DNA of 64,000 bases from Scytonematopsis contorta HA4267-MV1 (lineage in GTDB: Bacteria; Cyanobacteriota; Cyanobacteriia; Cyanobacteriales; Nostocaceae). Location: positions 62,001-126,000 of the forward strand of contig JAHHIC010000050.1 in the NCBI GenBank assembly GCA_019359035.1. The letters are read 5' to 3'. Position 1 is the first letter of the stretch; every line of letters begins with the position of its first letter. Shown in pieces: positions 26,890 to 34,056 of the stretch. The position numbers and the translations under genes were made by a program. Under the pieces are notes generated by a model that ran no database searches, had not been told where the DNA came from, and saw nothing but the letters and a program-made list of their open reading frames with translations.

Positions 26890-27795
26890 TTATCTGTGTT
26901 GATTTAACCAGGTTTCAAAATCATTTATGGCTGAAAAATCTAACAATGCTTCTCCTAACGTCTCCAATTGCTCAACCGATAATTGCCGAACACGGTCAGT
27001 TAAGGATGAATCAATTTCACCAAAGCGTCGATTAAGTTGACGTATAATTAGATTTTGTTCTCCTTGTTGTTCTCCCTCTCTTCTTCCCTCCTCTCTTGCC
27101 AGCTCTTGGTCTTGTTGGTAAAGTGGTTGTAACCGCATAACTAATCTCCTGTCTTCCTCTGTTTTATTTTCGTCCAAGTCTAAGTTTCGGTAAAAGTTTT
27201 TAACTAACTGTAGTACCACTTTTCTATATGGGTAATTTGATGGTAGCGCTTCCAACTCGTCAATTGCTTGGTTTTGGACTGCTCCTTTACCCATAAGCCT
27301 TAACCATAAGCTTTCCTCGGTCTTAGGTAATTTGTGAACTACGACGATAGCCGTACGTAAAGACTCTCCCAGAAAATATACTCCTGGTAACCAATCTGAT
27401 TTTTCGGATACATTAAACCCCGACAATCTCGGTAGGGATGCTGTGGGAGTTATTATCCATAGTTTTGGTATTGTTGACCTGTCGAGAGTTGTGTCATTCC
27501 GGTTTGCTTCTCTGGTCAATTCCCCTTTGATTAGCAAGAGTTTAGAAAGACAGTCTGTTGCTTCGTCTTCTGTTACTGGATTACGATATGGCTCTATCAA
27601 AGCTGGAAATTCTAAGAACCTTCCTAATAATCCTAATGGCTTTAAGTTTGTATTTGGTGGTGTTATAGGAGAAAATAAAACATCTATTCTTGTTACTTCT
27701 CCTATTACTCTTTTATCTGGCTCTACTGTTCCATAATCTTTTAATAATTCTTCCAGTAAATCCTTGGCAAATTTATCGTGGATAAATCGAGTCAT
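26890..27795 (-). CDS. DUF4351-containing protein, Rpn/transposase-nuclease-like, copy B
   Basis: 301 residues from the ATG matching copy A (the frame opens to 27861). Apart from a four-residue deletion in the charged hinge (REGEQQGEQ instead of REGEQQGEKKGEQ), a few substitutions (for example VEQLETLGEAL) and a changed last residue, it is the same protein as copy A at 14852-15769. The DNA of the coding part is nearly identical while the leader differs more, which suggests recent duplication or gene conversion limited to the gene. Confidence 0.7.
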   Translation of the reverse strand: MTRFIHDKFAKDLLEELLKDYGTVEPDKRVIGEVTRIDVLFSPITPPNTNLKPLGLLGRFLEFPALIEPYRNPVTEDEATDCLSKLLLIKGELTREANRNDTTLDRSTIPKLWIITPTASLPRLSGFNVSEKSDWLPGVYFLGESLRTAIVVVHKLPKTEESLWLRLMGKGAVQNQAIDELEALPSNYPYRKVVLQLVKNFYRNLDLDENKTEEDRRLVMRLQPLYQQDQELAREEGRREGEQQGEQNLIIRQLNRRFGEIDSSLTDRVRQLSVEQLETLGEALLDFSAINDFETWLNQHR

Positions 27796-28200
27796 TGCAT
27801 GAGATATGTTGATATTAGGTTTGATGATGCATCTGAAGGGTATTTTAACTGTTCTTTTCACAAAATAATACGTTTTTTGCTAACAGCTTAAAAATATTTT
27901 ATTTGTACATAACAAATGATAAATAAATAACTTACATTTGATAAGTAAGGAATTAGTTAAAACTCGAAAGGCTTAATTTATAAGTAGTAAAACTGATAAT
28001 CAAAAAATAGCTTCAGGTATAAAATTTGTTTTCTTTGGTAATTTATAGCAGTCCTAAATTAGTTTGGACAAAATTTTACAACAACCCTGAAATAAATTTC
28101 ATGGGTATCGGGTAGCTTTTCTTATATTGAGACGAAAAATATATTTGTAGTTCATATTTATACTTGTCAAACATTTTCAAATATCTTGTTTAAAAATAAT

Positions 28201-28310
28201 AAAAAGCCCTCTTGACTTGGATGAACAAGAGAGCTTTAAAAGGGTGTAAGAAGCAAACTGATTGTTTATGTTATTTTTAATATAAATTGTAAATATGACA
28301 TCATCATGAC
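28201..28310 (+). repeat. Hairpin unit 1 of a tandem pair
   Basis: Stem AAAGCCCTCTTG (28203-28214) with CAAGAGAGCTTT (28226-28237), then GGTGTAAGAAGC, TTATGTTATTTTTAAT and AATATGACATCATCATGACA. The same order recurs in unit 2 about 175 bases later. Confidence 0.7.
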
Positions 28311-28376
28311 AAAAACATTATTATGGCTATGTTATTGAAAATTTGAGTATTTATAAATTATTTCACAGAGAAATAA

Positions 28377-28487
28377 AAAAGCTCTCTTATGCTTAGACTG
28401 ATAAGAGAGCTTTTGTGTGGTGTAAGGAGCTAATTGAAGCTTGTGTTATTTTTAATGTAAAAGTTGAATATGACACCATTATGACAA
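28377..28487 (+). repeat. Hairpin unit 2 of a tandem pair
   Basis: Perfect 13-bp stem AAAAGCTCTCTTA (28377-28389) with TAAGAGAGCTTTT (28402-28414), then GGTGTAAGGAGC, TTATTTTTAATGTAAAA and ATATGACACCATTATGACA. The stem alone would make a terminator on either strand. Confidence 0.7.
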
Positions 28488-28583
28488 AGGTATAAATACA
28501 GCAAATTTTGTCTTAAGGGGACACGCTTCGCGAACAACTTACAATACTTGTCGGTTAAGAAAATTTGATAACCCAAAAACCTT

Positions 28584-28611
28584 GTAGAGACCGTATTAAT
28601 CCGGTCTCTAC
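28584..28611. repeat. GTAGAGAC-family palindrome
   Basis: 28 bp with arms GTAGAGACCGTATT and AATCCGGTCTCTAC, preceded by the same AACCCAAAAACCTT leader as the copy at 10921. It immediately follows, and apparently cuts, an FGE-like coding remnant. Confidence 0.8.
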
Positions 28612-28612
28612 T

Positions 28613-28729
28613 CATAAATTTACCACCAGGGATAGCCACCATTTCTAGATTAATATTATTTCCGAGGTCTTCGCTGAAATACCTTGCTCGCTGTTTTTCT
28701 CGCTTAATTTCTTCTCTTTGTCTATTTAA
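28613..28729 (-). pseudogene. Fragment of an FGE-sulfatase-domain protein
   Basis: The minus-strand frame reads LNRQREEIKREKQRARYFSE then DLGNNINLEMVAIPGGKFM. The second part is the standard opening of formylglycine-generating-enzyme-like domains, which normally continue with MGSP. It breaks off two bases before the palindrome at 28584-28611. It overlaps the stop of the SAV_2336-like gene by a few bases in another frame, as though two genes were joined by deletion. Confidence 0.6.
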
Positions 28730-29085
28730 GGACGAAGCGCTCTCCCTAAAGCTAGTGAGTTCCTTATTGCTACTGCTGCTGGTAATTTTATTGGTATTGC
28801 TTCTCGACTTTCTACGCTTTTTGAGGAACCAGACGAGGGAAGGTATGCTCCAGCGCTTGGTTCTGAAGATTCAAACGATAATTCTGGATTTTCTTCTTTG
28901 GTTTCTGGGTCAGGAGTTTCGGACTCGTTGCTTTTTTCTGGCTTTTGTTTTGGTAGAGTTAGTGATTGGGAGGGTGCCTTTTCTGGTGCATCGAGATGAA
29001 CCGCTAACCAGAGAATTTCTGCTATCTCACGAGCTGTCGGGCCAAATCCTGCTTGTTGGTGAATTGCGATCGCCCGTTGAATCAT
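28726..29085 (-). pseudogene. Truncated SAV_2336-N-terminal-like conflict protein
   Basis: 120 residues. AGFGPTAREIAEILWLAVHL at the start and SLALGRALRP at the end flank a Pro/Ser/Glu-rich linker. These blocks resemble the N-terminus of SAV_2336-related proteins that usually continue for hundreds of residues with effector domains. Here a stop follows directly after ALRP. Its start overlaps the stop of a 39-codon frame by ATGA, so it was part of an operon. It could still be expressed as a small protein. Confidence 0.55.
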
Positions 29086-29201
29086 GTTTCCTCTCTACTA
29101 TCCAAGTATTGTAGCAAGCGGTCAATTAACTTTGCTTTTGGGTCTTTCTCGGAGCTTTTTTCGGAAGCATCTCCAATATCAAGCATGGGAGAATCAGACA
29201 T
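29082..29201 (-). CDS. Small 39-residue frame, possible remnant of the preceding operon gene
   Basis: The sequence begins MSDSPMLDIGDASEKSSEKD and ends AKLIDRLLQYLDSREET, overlapping the next start by ATGA. The C-terminal DNA encoding LIDRLLQ also survives at about 16020-16035 in duplication copy A. It may be the tail of a larger gene (for example an AAA ATPase that often precedes SAV_2336 genes) or a small linker protein. Confidence 0.4.
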   Translation of the reverse strand: MSDSPMLDIGDASEKSSEKDPKAKLIDRLLQYLDSREET

Positions 29202-29233
29202 TTTGGCTGTTTACAGTAAAATATAAATTGCGT

Positions 29234-29506
29234 TTAGCAATTGGTCATTTTTTCATTTACATATTTTAAATCGCAATTACCAGGATTTTCTTTATTAGCA
29301 CCTTGAATTAATTTTATTAACTTACCCTGACTTTCCAATTCTCCGACTAACTGGAAAACAATATTTTCATACTCAGAACCGATAGTAACTCCAGATTCAT
29401 CCATAATTGATTCGTAGCATAGCATCATGACCAACTTATCTCTAGTAGGAAAAGCTGACATTAGTGCTGTGACTATTTTTTTTCTTACTCTCCCATGCAA
29501 ACCCAT
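29234..29506 (-). CDS. EAD1 (effector-associated domain 1) protein
   Basis: 90 residues. VRKKIVTALMSAFPTRDKLV, then ENIVFQLVGELESQGKLIKL and ANKENPGNCDLK, match the EAD1 helical adaptor domain, a death-fold-like module of bacterial conflict systems that links sensors such as FGE- or caspase-type proteins. As a stand-alone protein it would act as an adaptor. It lies upstream of the SAV_2336-like and FGE remnants, so it looks like the surviving part of a decayed effector operon. Confidence 0.75.
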   Translation of the reverse strand: MGLHGRVRKKIVTALMSAFPTRDKLVMMLCYESIMDESGVTIGSEYENIVFQLVGELESQGKLIKLIQGANKENPGNCDLKYVNEKMTNC

Positions 29507-29642
29507 TAATGGTTACTCCGTATATGTAACGTATAAAACAATAATTGTATTAATTAATTAATTTAAGTATATACACTTTTGTTTCATCTCGTTCCGGAAA
29601 ATCTTGGATACAAACATTGTATAAGTATCTCCAAAAATGAAT

Positions 29643-29670
29643 GTAGAGACCGTAAATTTACAGTCTCTAC
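29643..29670. repeat. GTAGAGAC-family palindrome
   Basis: 28 bp with arms GTAGAGACCGTAAA and TTTACAGTCTCTAC (one mismatch). It lies at the downstream edge of the Rpn-like copy B block. Confidence 0.8.
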
Positions 29671-29735
29671 AGGTTTGGAAGAGGGGTTTTCTTCAATTTG
29701 GTCGAGTAGGAATGCTTCTTCAGATTTTTTATCAG

Positions 29736-30611
29736 TTAAATATTTCCTTGCTGGTTTAACCAGTCAACCAAATCAGAAACCTGAGTAAAATCAATAAATT
29801 CTTCTCCCAAAGCTTCCAATTGTTCTGTCGATAATACTTGAATGCGCTCAATTATTGATGAATCCACCTCACCAAAGCGTTTGTTTAACTGACGACTTAA
29901 AAAACGAACAGCTTCTTCCTGTCTCCCTTCCTGTCTCCCTTCCTGTCTTCCTCGCTGTTCTCCTTGTCTTTCTCCCTTCTGTAATATATCCTGATAAATC
30001 ACCGATTCTTGCATAATATCCTCGCTCAGTAATTGACGAATAACATTTTTCTCAAACCGCAAACCGGCTAAAATTTCCGTATAAGCAGCAGTGTCCTGCC
30101 TAGTATTTCTATCGGAAATTCTAGCAATATTTTGGGCAACCTGGGATAATAGGGCTTGAGGTGAGTTTGTTCTGCTTAACGACGCTAGTGGTAATAACGC
30201 ATCATTATTGAGAAACAGGTTTGAATTTTGCTCCCACATTCGTAAAGAACGGTAGTTATGGGTAGTTGTCTCATTTATATATTGTTCGGTAAAAGCAATT
30301 TCGTTGTTTGTTTCTTGCAAAAAAATTACTACTTGCGTTACAGGTAGCTCATATCTACGTATTAACCTCACGGAGTAATCTAACATCCGAAAAGGAATTG
30401 ATGGTTCTGAGTTTGTTATGGTCTGAAACTCGATATGTAAAATGCGGTTATCTATTTTGATGAAGATAACTGAGTCTGCACGAATTGGTTCGATGCTTAA
30501 CTCCGATTTGAGAATTTCAATTTCTCCTGGTTCCTGATTTAATAACCAACGGGAAAAATCGCGGGGATATTTTTCTGCAATTATTTTGCACAGGTTATCG
30601 TATTCTGCCAT
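29736..30611 (-). CDS. Rpn-family nuclease/putative transposase with DUF4351, copy B
   Basis: 291 residues from the ATG equivalent to copy A (the frame opens at 30623). It has the same domain order as 17072-17923: PD-(D/E)XK core (RADSVIFIK, ILHIEFQTI) and DUF4351 tail. The hinge has additional Gly-Arg-Gln-Glu units (GEQRGRQEGRQEGRQEE), and about ten scattered substitutions separate the copies. Leaders of both copies match for over 100 bases, so the regulatory region was duplicated too. Confidence 0.8.
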   Translation of the reverse strand: MAEYDNLCKIIAEKYPRDFSRWLLNQEPGEIEILKSELSIEPIRADSVIFIKIDNRILHIEFQTITNSEPSIPFRMLDYSVRLIRRYELPVTQVVIFLQETNNEIAFTEQYINETTTHNYRSLRMWEQNSNLFLNNDALLPLASLSRTNSPQALLSQVAQNIARISDRNTRQDTAAYTEILAGLRFEKNVIRQLLSEDIMQESVIYQDILQKGERQGEQRGRQEGRQEGRQEEAVRFLSRQLNKRFGEVDSSIIERIQVLSTEQLEALGEEFIDFTQVSDLVDWLNQQGNI

Positions 30612-30800
30612 TTTTGTTAACAAGCTATGCTAATAAACTAAACTACACCCTTTTGATACAAAAGTATTTAGTACATTAGCTTCTTAAAATTTATTAGACA
30701 AGAATTAGTAATTTTATTTAATATGAACTTCAATAAAAGTTTTATTTAATACATCTATGAGTCATATCAATCAATATTGACTCTCACGGTTTTGTAGCTA

Positions 30801-30827
30801 GGAAGACGCGAAAATTCGCGTCTCTAC
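30801..30827. repeat. GTAGAGAC-family palindrome, degenerate left arm
   Basis: AGACGCGAAAATTCGCGTCT forms the core, with an intact right arm CTCTAC and a left arm changed to GGAAGAC. It lies downstream of the amidase gene (minus strand) and upstream of Rpn copy B. Confidence 0.7.
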
Positions 30828-30853
30828 AACACGCGAATTTTTATAATTTATTT

Positions 30854-31891
30854 CTAGCTTCTTCTCGCAGTTTCTTTCAACCACTGAATAATTGCTTGAC
30901 CCATCGCTATCCCTCCACGTCGTGACCAGTCCTGACGGTTGGGAACAGGTGCATCTAAGAAATATAATTCTGCAAGTACAGAGGCTCTAACATTTGTATC
31001 TTCTGCACCAGAGAGAACCAAAAGTGCTAAGTTATCTTTAACACCGCGATTACTGATATTTAACTCATCTGCCATTGCTGCAGTCATAATAGCGGCTAGA
31101 CGACGGTCGCTTGCTTCTGCTTTTGTCCTGTGAACTAATACTTCCGCACCTTGTGGGTTGCGACCACCAGGACCATCAAAAGCATTATGATGAACACTAC
31201 AAAAAACGTCAAAACCTCCTGCTTGAAGACCGATATTATACAGGTCTTGCAAGTTTGCTTGGGGGGTATCAATTACTGTACAAGGTACTCCAGCAGCCAC
31301 AATTACTTGTCGTGCAGCATTTGTAGCAATTATATTCAAATCGTATTCTGTCTCTCCTGTTGGAGCTATTGCACCGGGGTCGAATCGCGTTCCTGGCCCG
31401 TGACCAATTTCTAACATTACTCCCCGTCCGCGATAAATAGGAGTTCTATCTGGTAAATTTATAACCGTAGGAATTTTGCTACCTGCTGCTGCTATGTCAA
31501 ATCTCCTCGCGTTCGGATACTTATTCAAAAATGTAATCAAAGCATCCCTACGGTTACCAGTTAAAATTTCTACCGCTTCATCCCCCTGCATTGCTGCAAC
31601 AACAGGTTGACCATTGTCGTTACGGAAAAATTTATAAACATCTGCTGTGATTCCGAGTGTGGCATCTTCTACTAAAGAAACATCTTCTGGTAATAAATCT
31701 GTAGCTTCCAAATCATCTTTTACTCTGGCTACTAAAAAAGTCCCTGCAGCTTGAAAGCGGTTCAAAAACATAATTAATTCTGTTTTTGATGAGCTTGACA
31801 AGCGCTCGACAGCTTTACCACCAGACATTGCTGATACCTGTGGCTCATCGTTGGCAGAGCGTTCAAATAAAATCCAAGTAGCCAAAATCAC
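30854..31891 (-). CDS. N-acetylmuramoyl-L-alanine amidase (Amidase_3)
   Basis: 345 residues, starting at GTG 31891 with TAGGAGAA upstream. The C-terminal half is the zinc amidase: EIGHGPGTRFDPG (first His), a Glu in TGETEYDLN, SVHHNAFDGPGG (second His region) and ASVLAELYFLD (catalytic Glu). The N-terminal 140 residues contain two similar blocks around MSGGKAVERLSSSS and MQGDEAVEILTGNR, an internal duplication of unknown function. No signal peptide is visible. Such enzymes split septal peptidoglycan; in filamentous cyanobacteria related AmiC proteins drill cell-cell channels. Confidence 0.85.
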   Translation of the reverse strand: MILATWILFERSANDEPQVSAMSGGKAVERLSSSSKTELIMFLNRFQAAGTFLVARVKDDLEATDLLPEDVSLVEDATLGITADVYKFFRNDNGQPVVAAMQGDEAVEILTGNRRDALITFLNKYPNARRFDIAAAGSKIPTVINLPDRTPIYRGRGVMLEIGHGPGTRFDPGAIAPTGETEYDLNIIATNAARQVIVAAGVPCTVIDTPQANLQDLYNIGLQAGGFDVFCSVHHNAFDGPGGRNPQGAEVLVHRTKAEASDRRLAAIMTAAMADELNISNRGVKDNLALLVLSGAEDTNVRASVLAELYFLDAPVPNRQDWSRRGGIAMGQAIIQWLKETARRS

Positions 31892-32329
31892 TTCTCCTAG
31901 TGTTTACTCGACTTGCGATTATAGCGTTGGATTTGACGTGTTGTGTTATTTAATAATTCAGTAAATTTACTTATTTACAAAGCCCTAAGTAAGAGGTGGT
32001 CAAATTCATTAAGCTACTTTTTAAACTTAATACAATCCCAACAACACATTTAATTTTATATATTTAAATATGTTTTTAGCTTTATTTACGATAAATGTAG
32101 TTGGTATTATATAACACAAACATTATTTTGTGATTTCTAGCTTTGAAGTCAACTAATTTACCCAAAAATAAATTATAAAGTATGTAAATAAATTTAATTT
32201 CAAAATTGAAATTCTATTGAGCTATCAATCATTTGTGTTTTTTTATTATTAATTAAGTGAATAAGTATTCCCAATATTTGCTAAATAAGCTAGTTTGTTT
32301 AATAATGTAGATAGTCCGAGAAAACTCCT
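31892..32329. other. Divergent intergenic region
   Basis: About 440 very AT-rich bases between divergent genes. No coding frame or repeat was recognised; promoters for both genes are expected here. Confidence 0.5.
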
Positions 32330-33157
32330 ATGTTTCGTCCTGCTTTTGCTATCTTTGCTCAACAGTATCTCTCGGTGTTGCTCAGTGATTTTGGAACTGT
32401 TTACCTCAATGAACCAATACCTCGCAATCCAAATTTAAGAATTTATAAACATCCCTCTCGACTTGATTGGGGAACAGAGTATCTTGCGGGAATTAATGCT
32501 GGTAATGACCGGATAATGGTCAGTCCAGAGGTAATTGGGGAAGCGGAACTGGTGGATGTACTATTTGAACCCAATTCAGAAAAGCCGAAGACATCTTTAG
32601 GGTTACTAGAAAAATTCCTATCAGTTCCCTGCATTATTGATACTCTGCGCTGGGCACCAGATGAATGGGATTTACGAACCTGTATGCATCATTGGTTAAC
32701 CTGGAAATCAGAAGCCAACAATAGTATTATTCCTGTCGCTGAAAGCTCTACCAATAAAAACAAACAAAAAGATGATTCCCTGGAGAAGGATGATAAAACC
32801 TTACTAATAATTGTGCCCTCTATCGGACAACGATATCTCCAAGGATTTACCGCAAAGCCATCTGCCATCAATATACCAGGAGTTTACGAGTTTCCACCAG
32901 CATTTTGTACTACCGTTGTGGTAACCAGTGAACTTCCTCAAGACGCTTCAACTCTGTGGCTGAGAATTCTGGGACGGGGACCGACTCAAAGAGCAGCAAT
33001 CATAGAACTTTTAGCTGAGCAAGACAATTACCCACATCGCACCGCAATTTTGCAACAATTACAGCAATGGCATCGGCTTTTATCATCAGGCCAGCTAGGA
33101 AAGGAATCCATACAGCTAATGAAAACATTGGCAATGGTGAACTCAAAAGACATTTAA
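32330..33157 (+). CDS. Divergent relative of the DUF4351/Rpn-like proteins, lacking the DUF4351 tail
   Basis: 275 residues. FGTVYLNEPI, VIGEAELVDVLFEP, LGLLEKFLSVPCIID and STLWLRILGRGPTQRAAIIE align by eye with the N-terminal domain of the proteins at 14852 and 26890 (IGEVTRIDVLFSP, LGLLGRFLEFPALIE, SLWLRLMGKGAVQNQAIDE). The charged hinge and DUF4351 domain are absent. It lies close to duplication copy B, so it may be an older member of the same family. The function is unknown. Confidence 0.6.
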   Translation: MFRPAFAIFAQQYLSVLLSDFGTVYLNEPIPRNPNLRIYKHPSRLDWGTEYLAGINAGNDRIMVSPEVIGEAELVDVLFEPNSEKPKTSLGLLEKFLSVPCIIDTLRWAPDEWDLRTCMHHWLTWKSEANNSIIPVAESSTNKNKQKDDSLEKDDKTLLIIVPSIGQRYLQGFTAKPSAINIPGVYEFPPAFCTTVVVTSELPQDASTLWLRILGRGPTQRAAIIELLAEQDNYPHRTAILQQLQQWHRLLSSGQLGKESIQLMKTLAMVNSKDI

Positions 33158-33168
33158 CTAAAACTTCA

Positions 33169-33206
33169 GACGATTTCCAATTGCCAGGTATTTTCAATCT
33201 CCTGGT
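33169..33206. repeat. Solo REP-like unit
   Basis: CGATTTCCAATTGCCAGGTA followed by TTTTCAATCTCCTGG resembles the REP unit bracketing the RAYT gene at 22.4-23.1 kb (GATTTCCAATCGCCGGGTA). It sits just after a gene, typical of REP dispersal. Confidence 0.6.
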
Positions 33207-33502
33207 TTTTTTGCTGTTAAAACTTGCTTCTAACGTTTATCACTCACTTTTATTCATTCAACAGCTTCATTTTAGTTAGATTTTTCCTTTATTTTCTGAA
33301 AAATTCTCGAATATATTATTATATCTAATATCTTTATATAGATAAACTACCATAAAACTATGTACTTAAAATAAAATATAAACTATATAGTTAAACAGTT
33401 AGTAATTTTAGCATTTAGATGTTTAAAGTTTTAAACGTATTTAAATTTAAATGTTTAAATTGGTAATCTAAGAAAAATGATTGTTGCCTCAAATTTGATT
33501 AC
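33207..33502. other. Intergenic region
   Basis: About 300 very AT-rich bases between convergent genes; nothing recognised. Confidence 0.4.
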
Positions 33503-33919
33503 TTAGTAATTAACTGTCCTCTTCTCAACATGAGCTAGAACATGAACTTCACTCAACTCATTAATTAAACGCTGAGCTTGATGCTTATAAAATAAACAAG
33601 GTAAAGCATCAGGTAATTGATGCATTAACTTTTCTGCAACCTGCATACTTACACCACAAACACGAAAAACAATCAAAGCTCCTCGAATAAAACCCTCTTC
33701 CCTAATAACTTTATCAAGTTGCACAATCCATTCTCTTGGTGTAATAATTCCCTTTTCTATCCGTTGTAATCCTTCTATTGTTGCCAAAACAACCAAACGG
33801 TCATCAATAGCGTTGACTACTACCCCAAACTCTTTGAGTACCGACACGCAGTACTGACCCAAGTTTCCCAAACCACATACTAGGAAAGGGTTTGTATCCG
33901 TAGTTTTACTTTTTCGCAT
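33503..33919 (-). CDS. Hypothetical protein with an N-terminal TrkA-N-like nucleotide-binding start
   Basis: 138 residues. FLVCGLGNLGQYCVSVLKEF (Gly-x-Gly-x-x-Gly) and an acidic end of the second strand (VNAIDD) are the opening of a TrkA-N/RCK Rossmann domain, but only about 40 residues of that domain are present. The rest (GFIRGALIVFRVCGVSMQVA, then LPDALPCLFYKHQA) is not recognised. It may be a shortened regulator or the product of an internal deletion that fused two frames. Confidence 0.5.
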   Translation of the reverse strand: MRKSKTTDTNPFLVCGLGNLGQYCVSVLKEFGVVVNAIDDRLVVLATIEGLQRIEKGIITPREWIVQLDKVIREEGFIRGALIVFRVCGVSMQVAEKLMHQLPDALPCLFYKHQAQRLINELSEVHVLAHVEKRTVNY

Positions 33920-34056
33920 AGTTCGTTAGTATTAACATCTATACACAGATGTTTTGGTAGTTACAACTCAATATTAAGTAACTACTCTAGCTGAATTAGA
34001 TTTTTCGGAAAATGAACCACGAAGTGACTAAGAACGCGAAGATGCAAGGTTTATTA

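Larger units (their letters stand above)
28031..28583. other. Intergenic region with a duplicated hairpin unit
   Basis: No gene. Two related blocks of about 110 bases, at 28201-28310 and 28377-28487, each start with a strong hairpin and continue with a shared tail containing TTATTTTTAAT and ATATGACA. They may be tandem small-RNA genes or terminators. Confidence 0.5.
26876..30775 (-). repeat. Segmental duplication, copy B (pairs with about 14838-18067)
   Basis: Same outer genes and flanks as copy A: the DUF4351 gene plus leader (26876-28030) and the Rpn-like gene plus leader (about 29680-30775). The interior is different: two hairpin repeats, FGE and SAV_2336-like remnants, a 39-codon frame and an EAD1 gene. 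The DUF4351 coding parts are nearly identical between copies, whereas the adjacent leaders differ at many positions. Confidence 0.8.
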
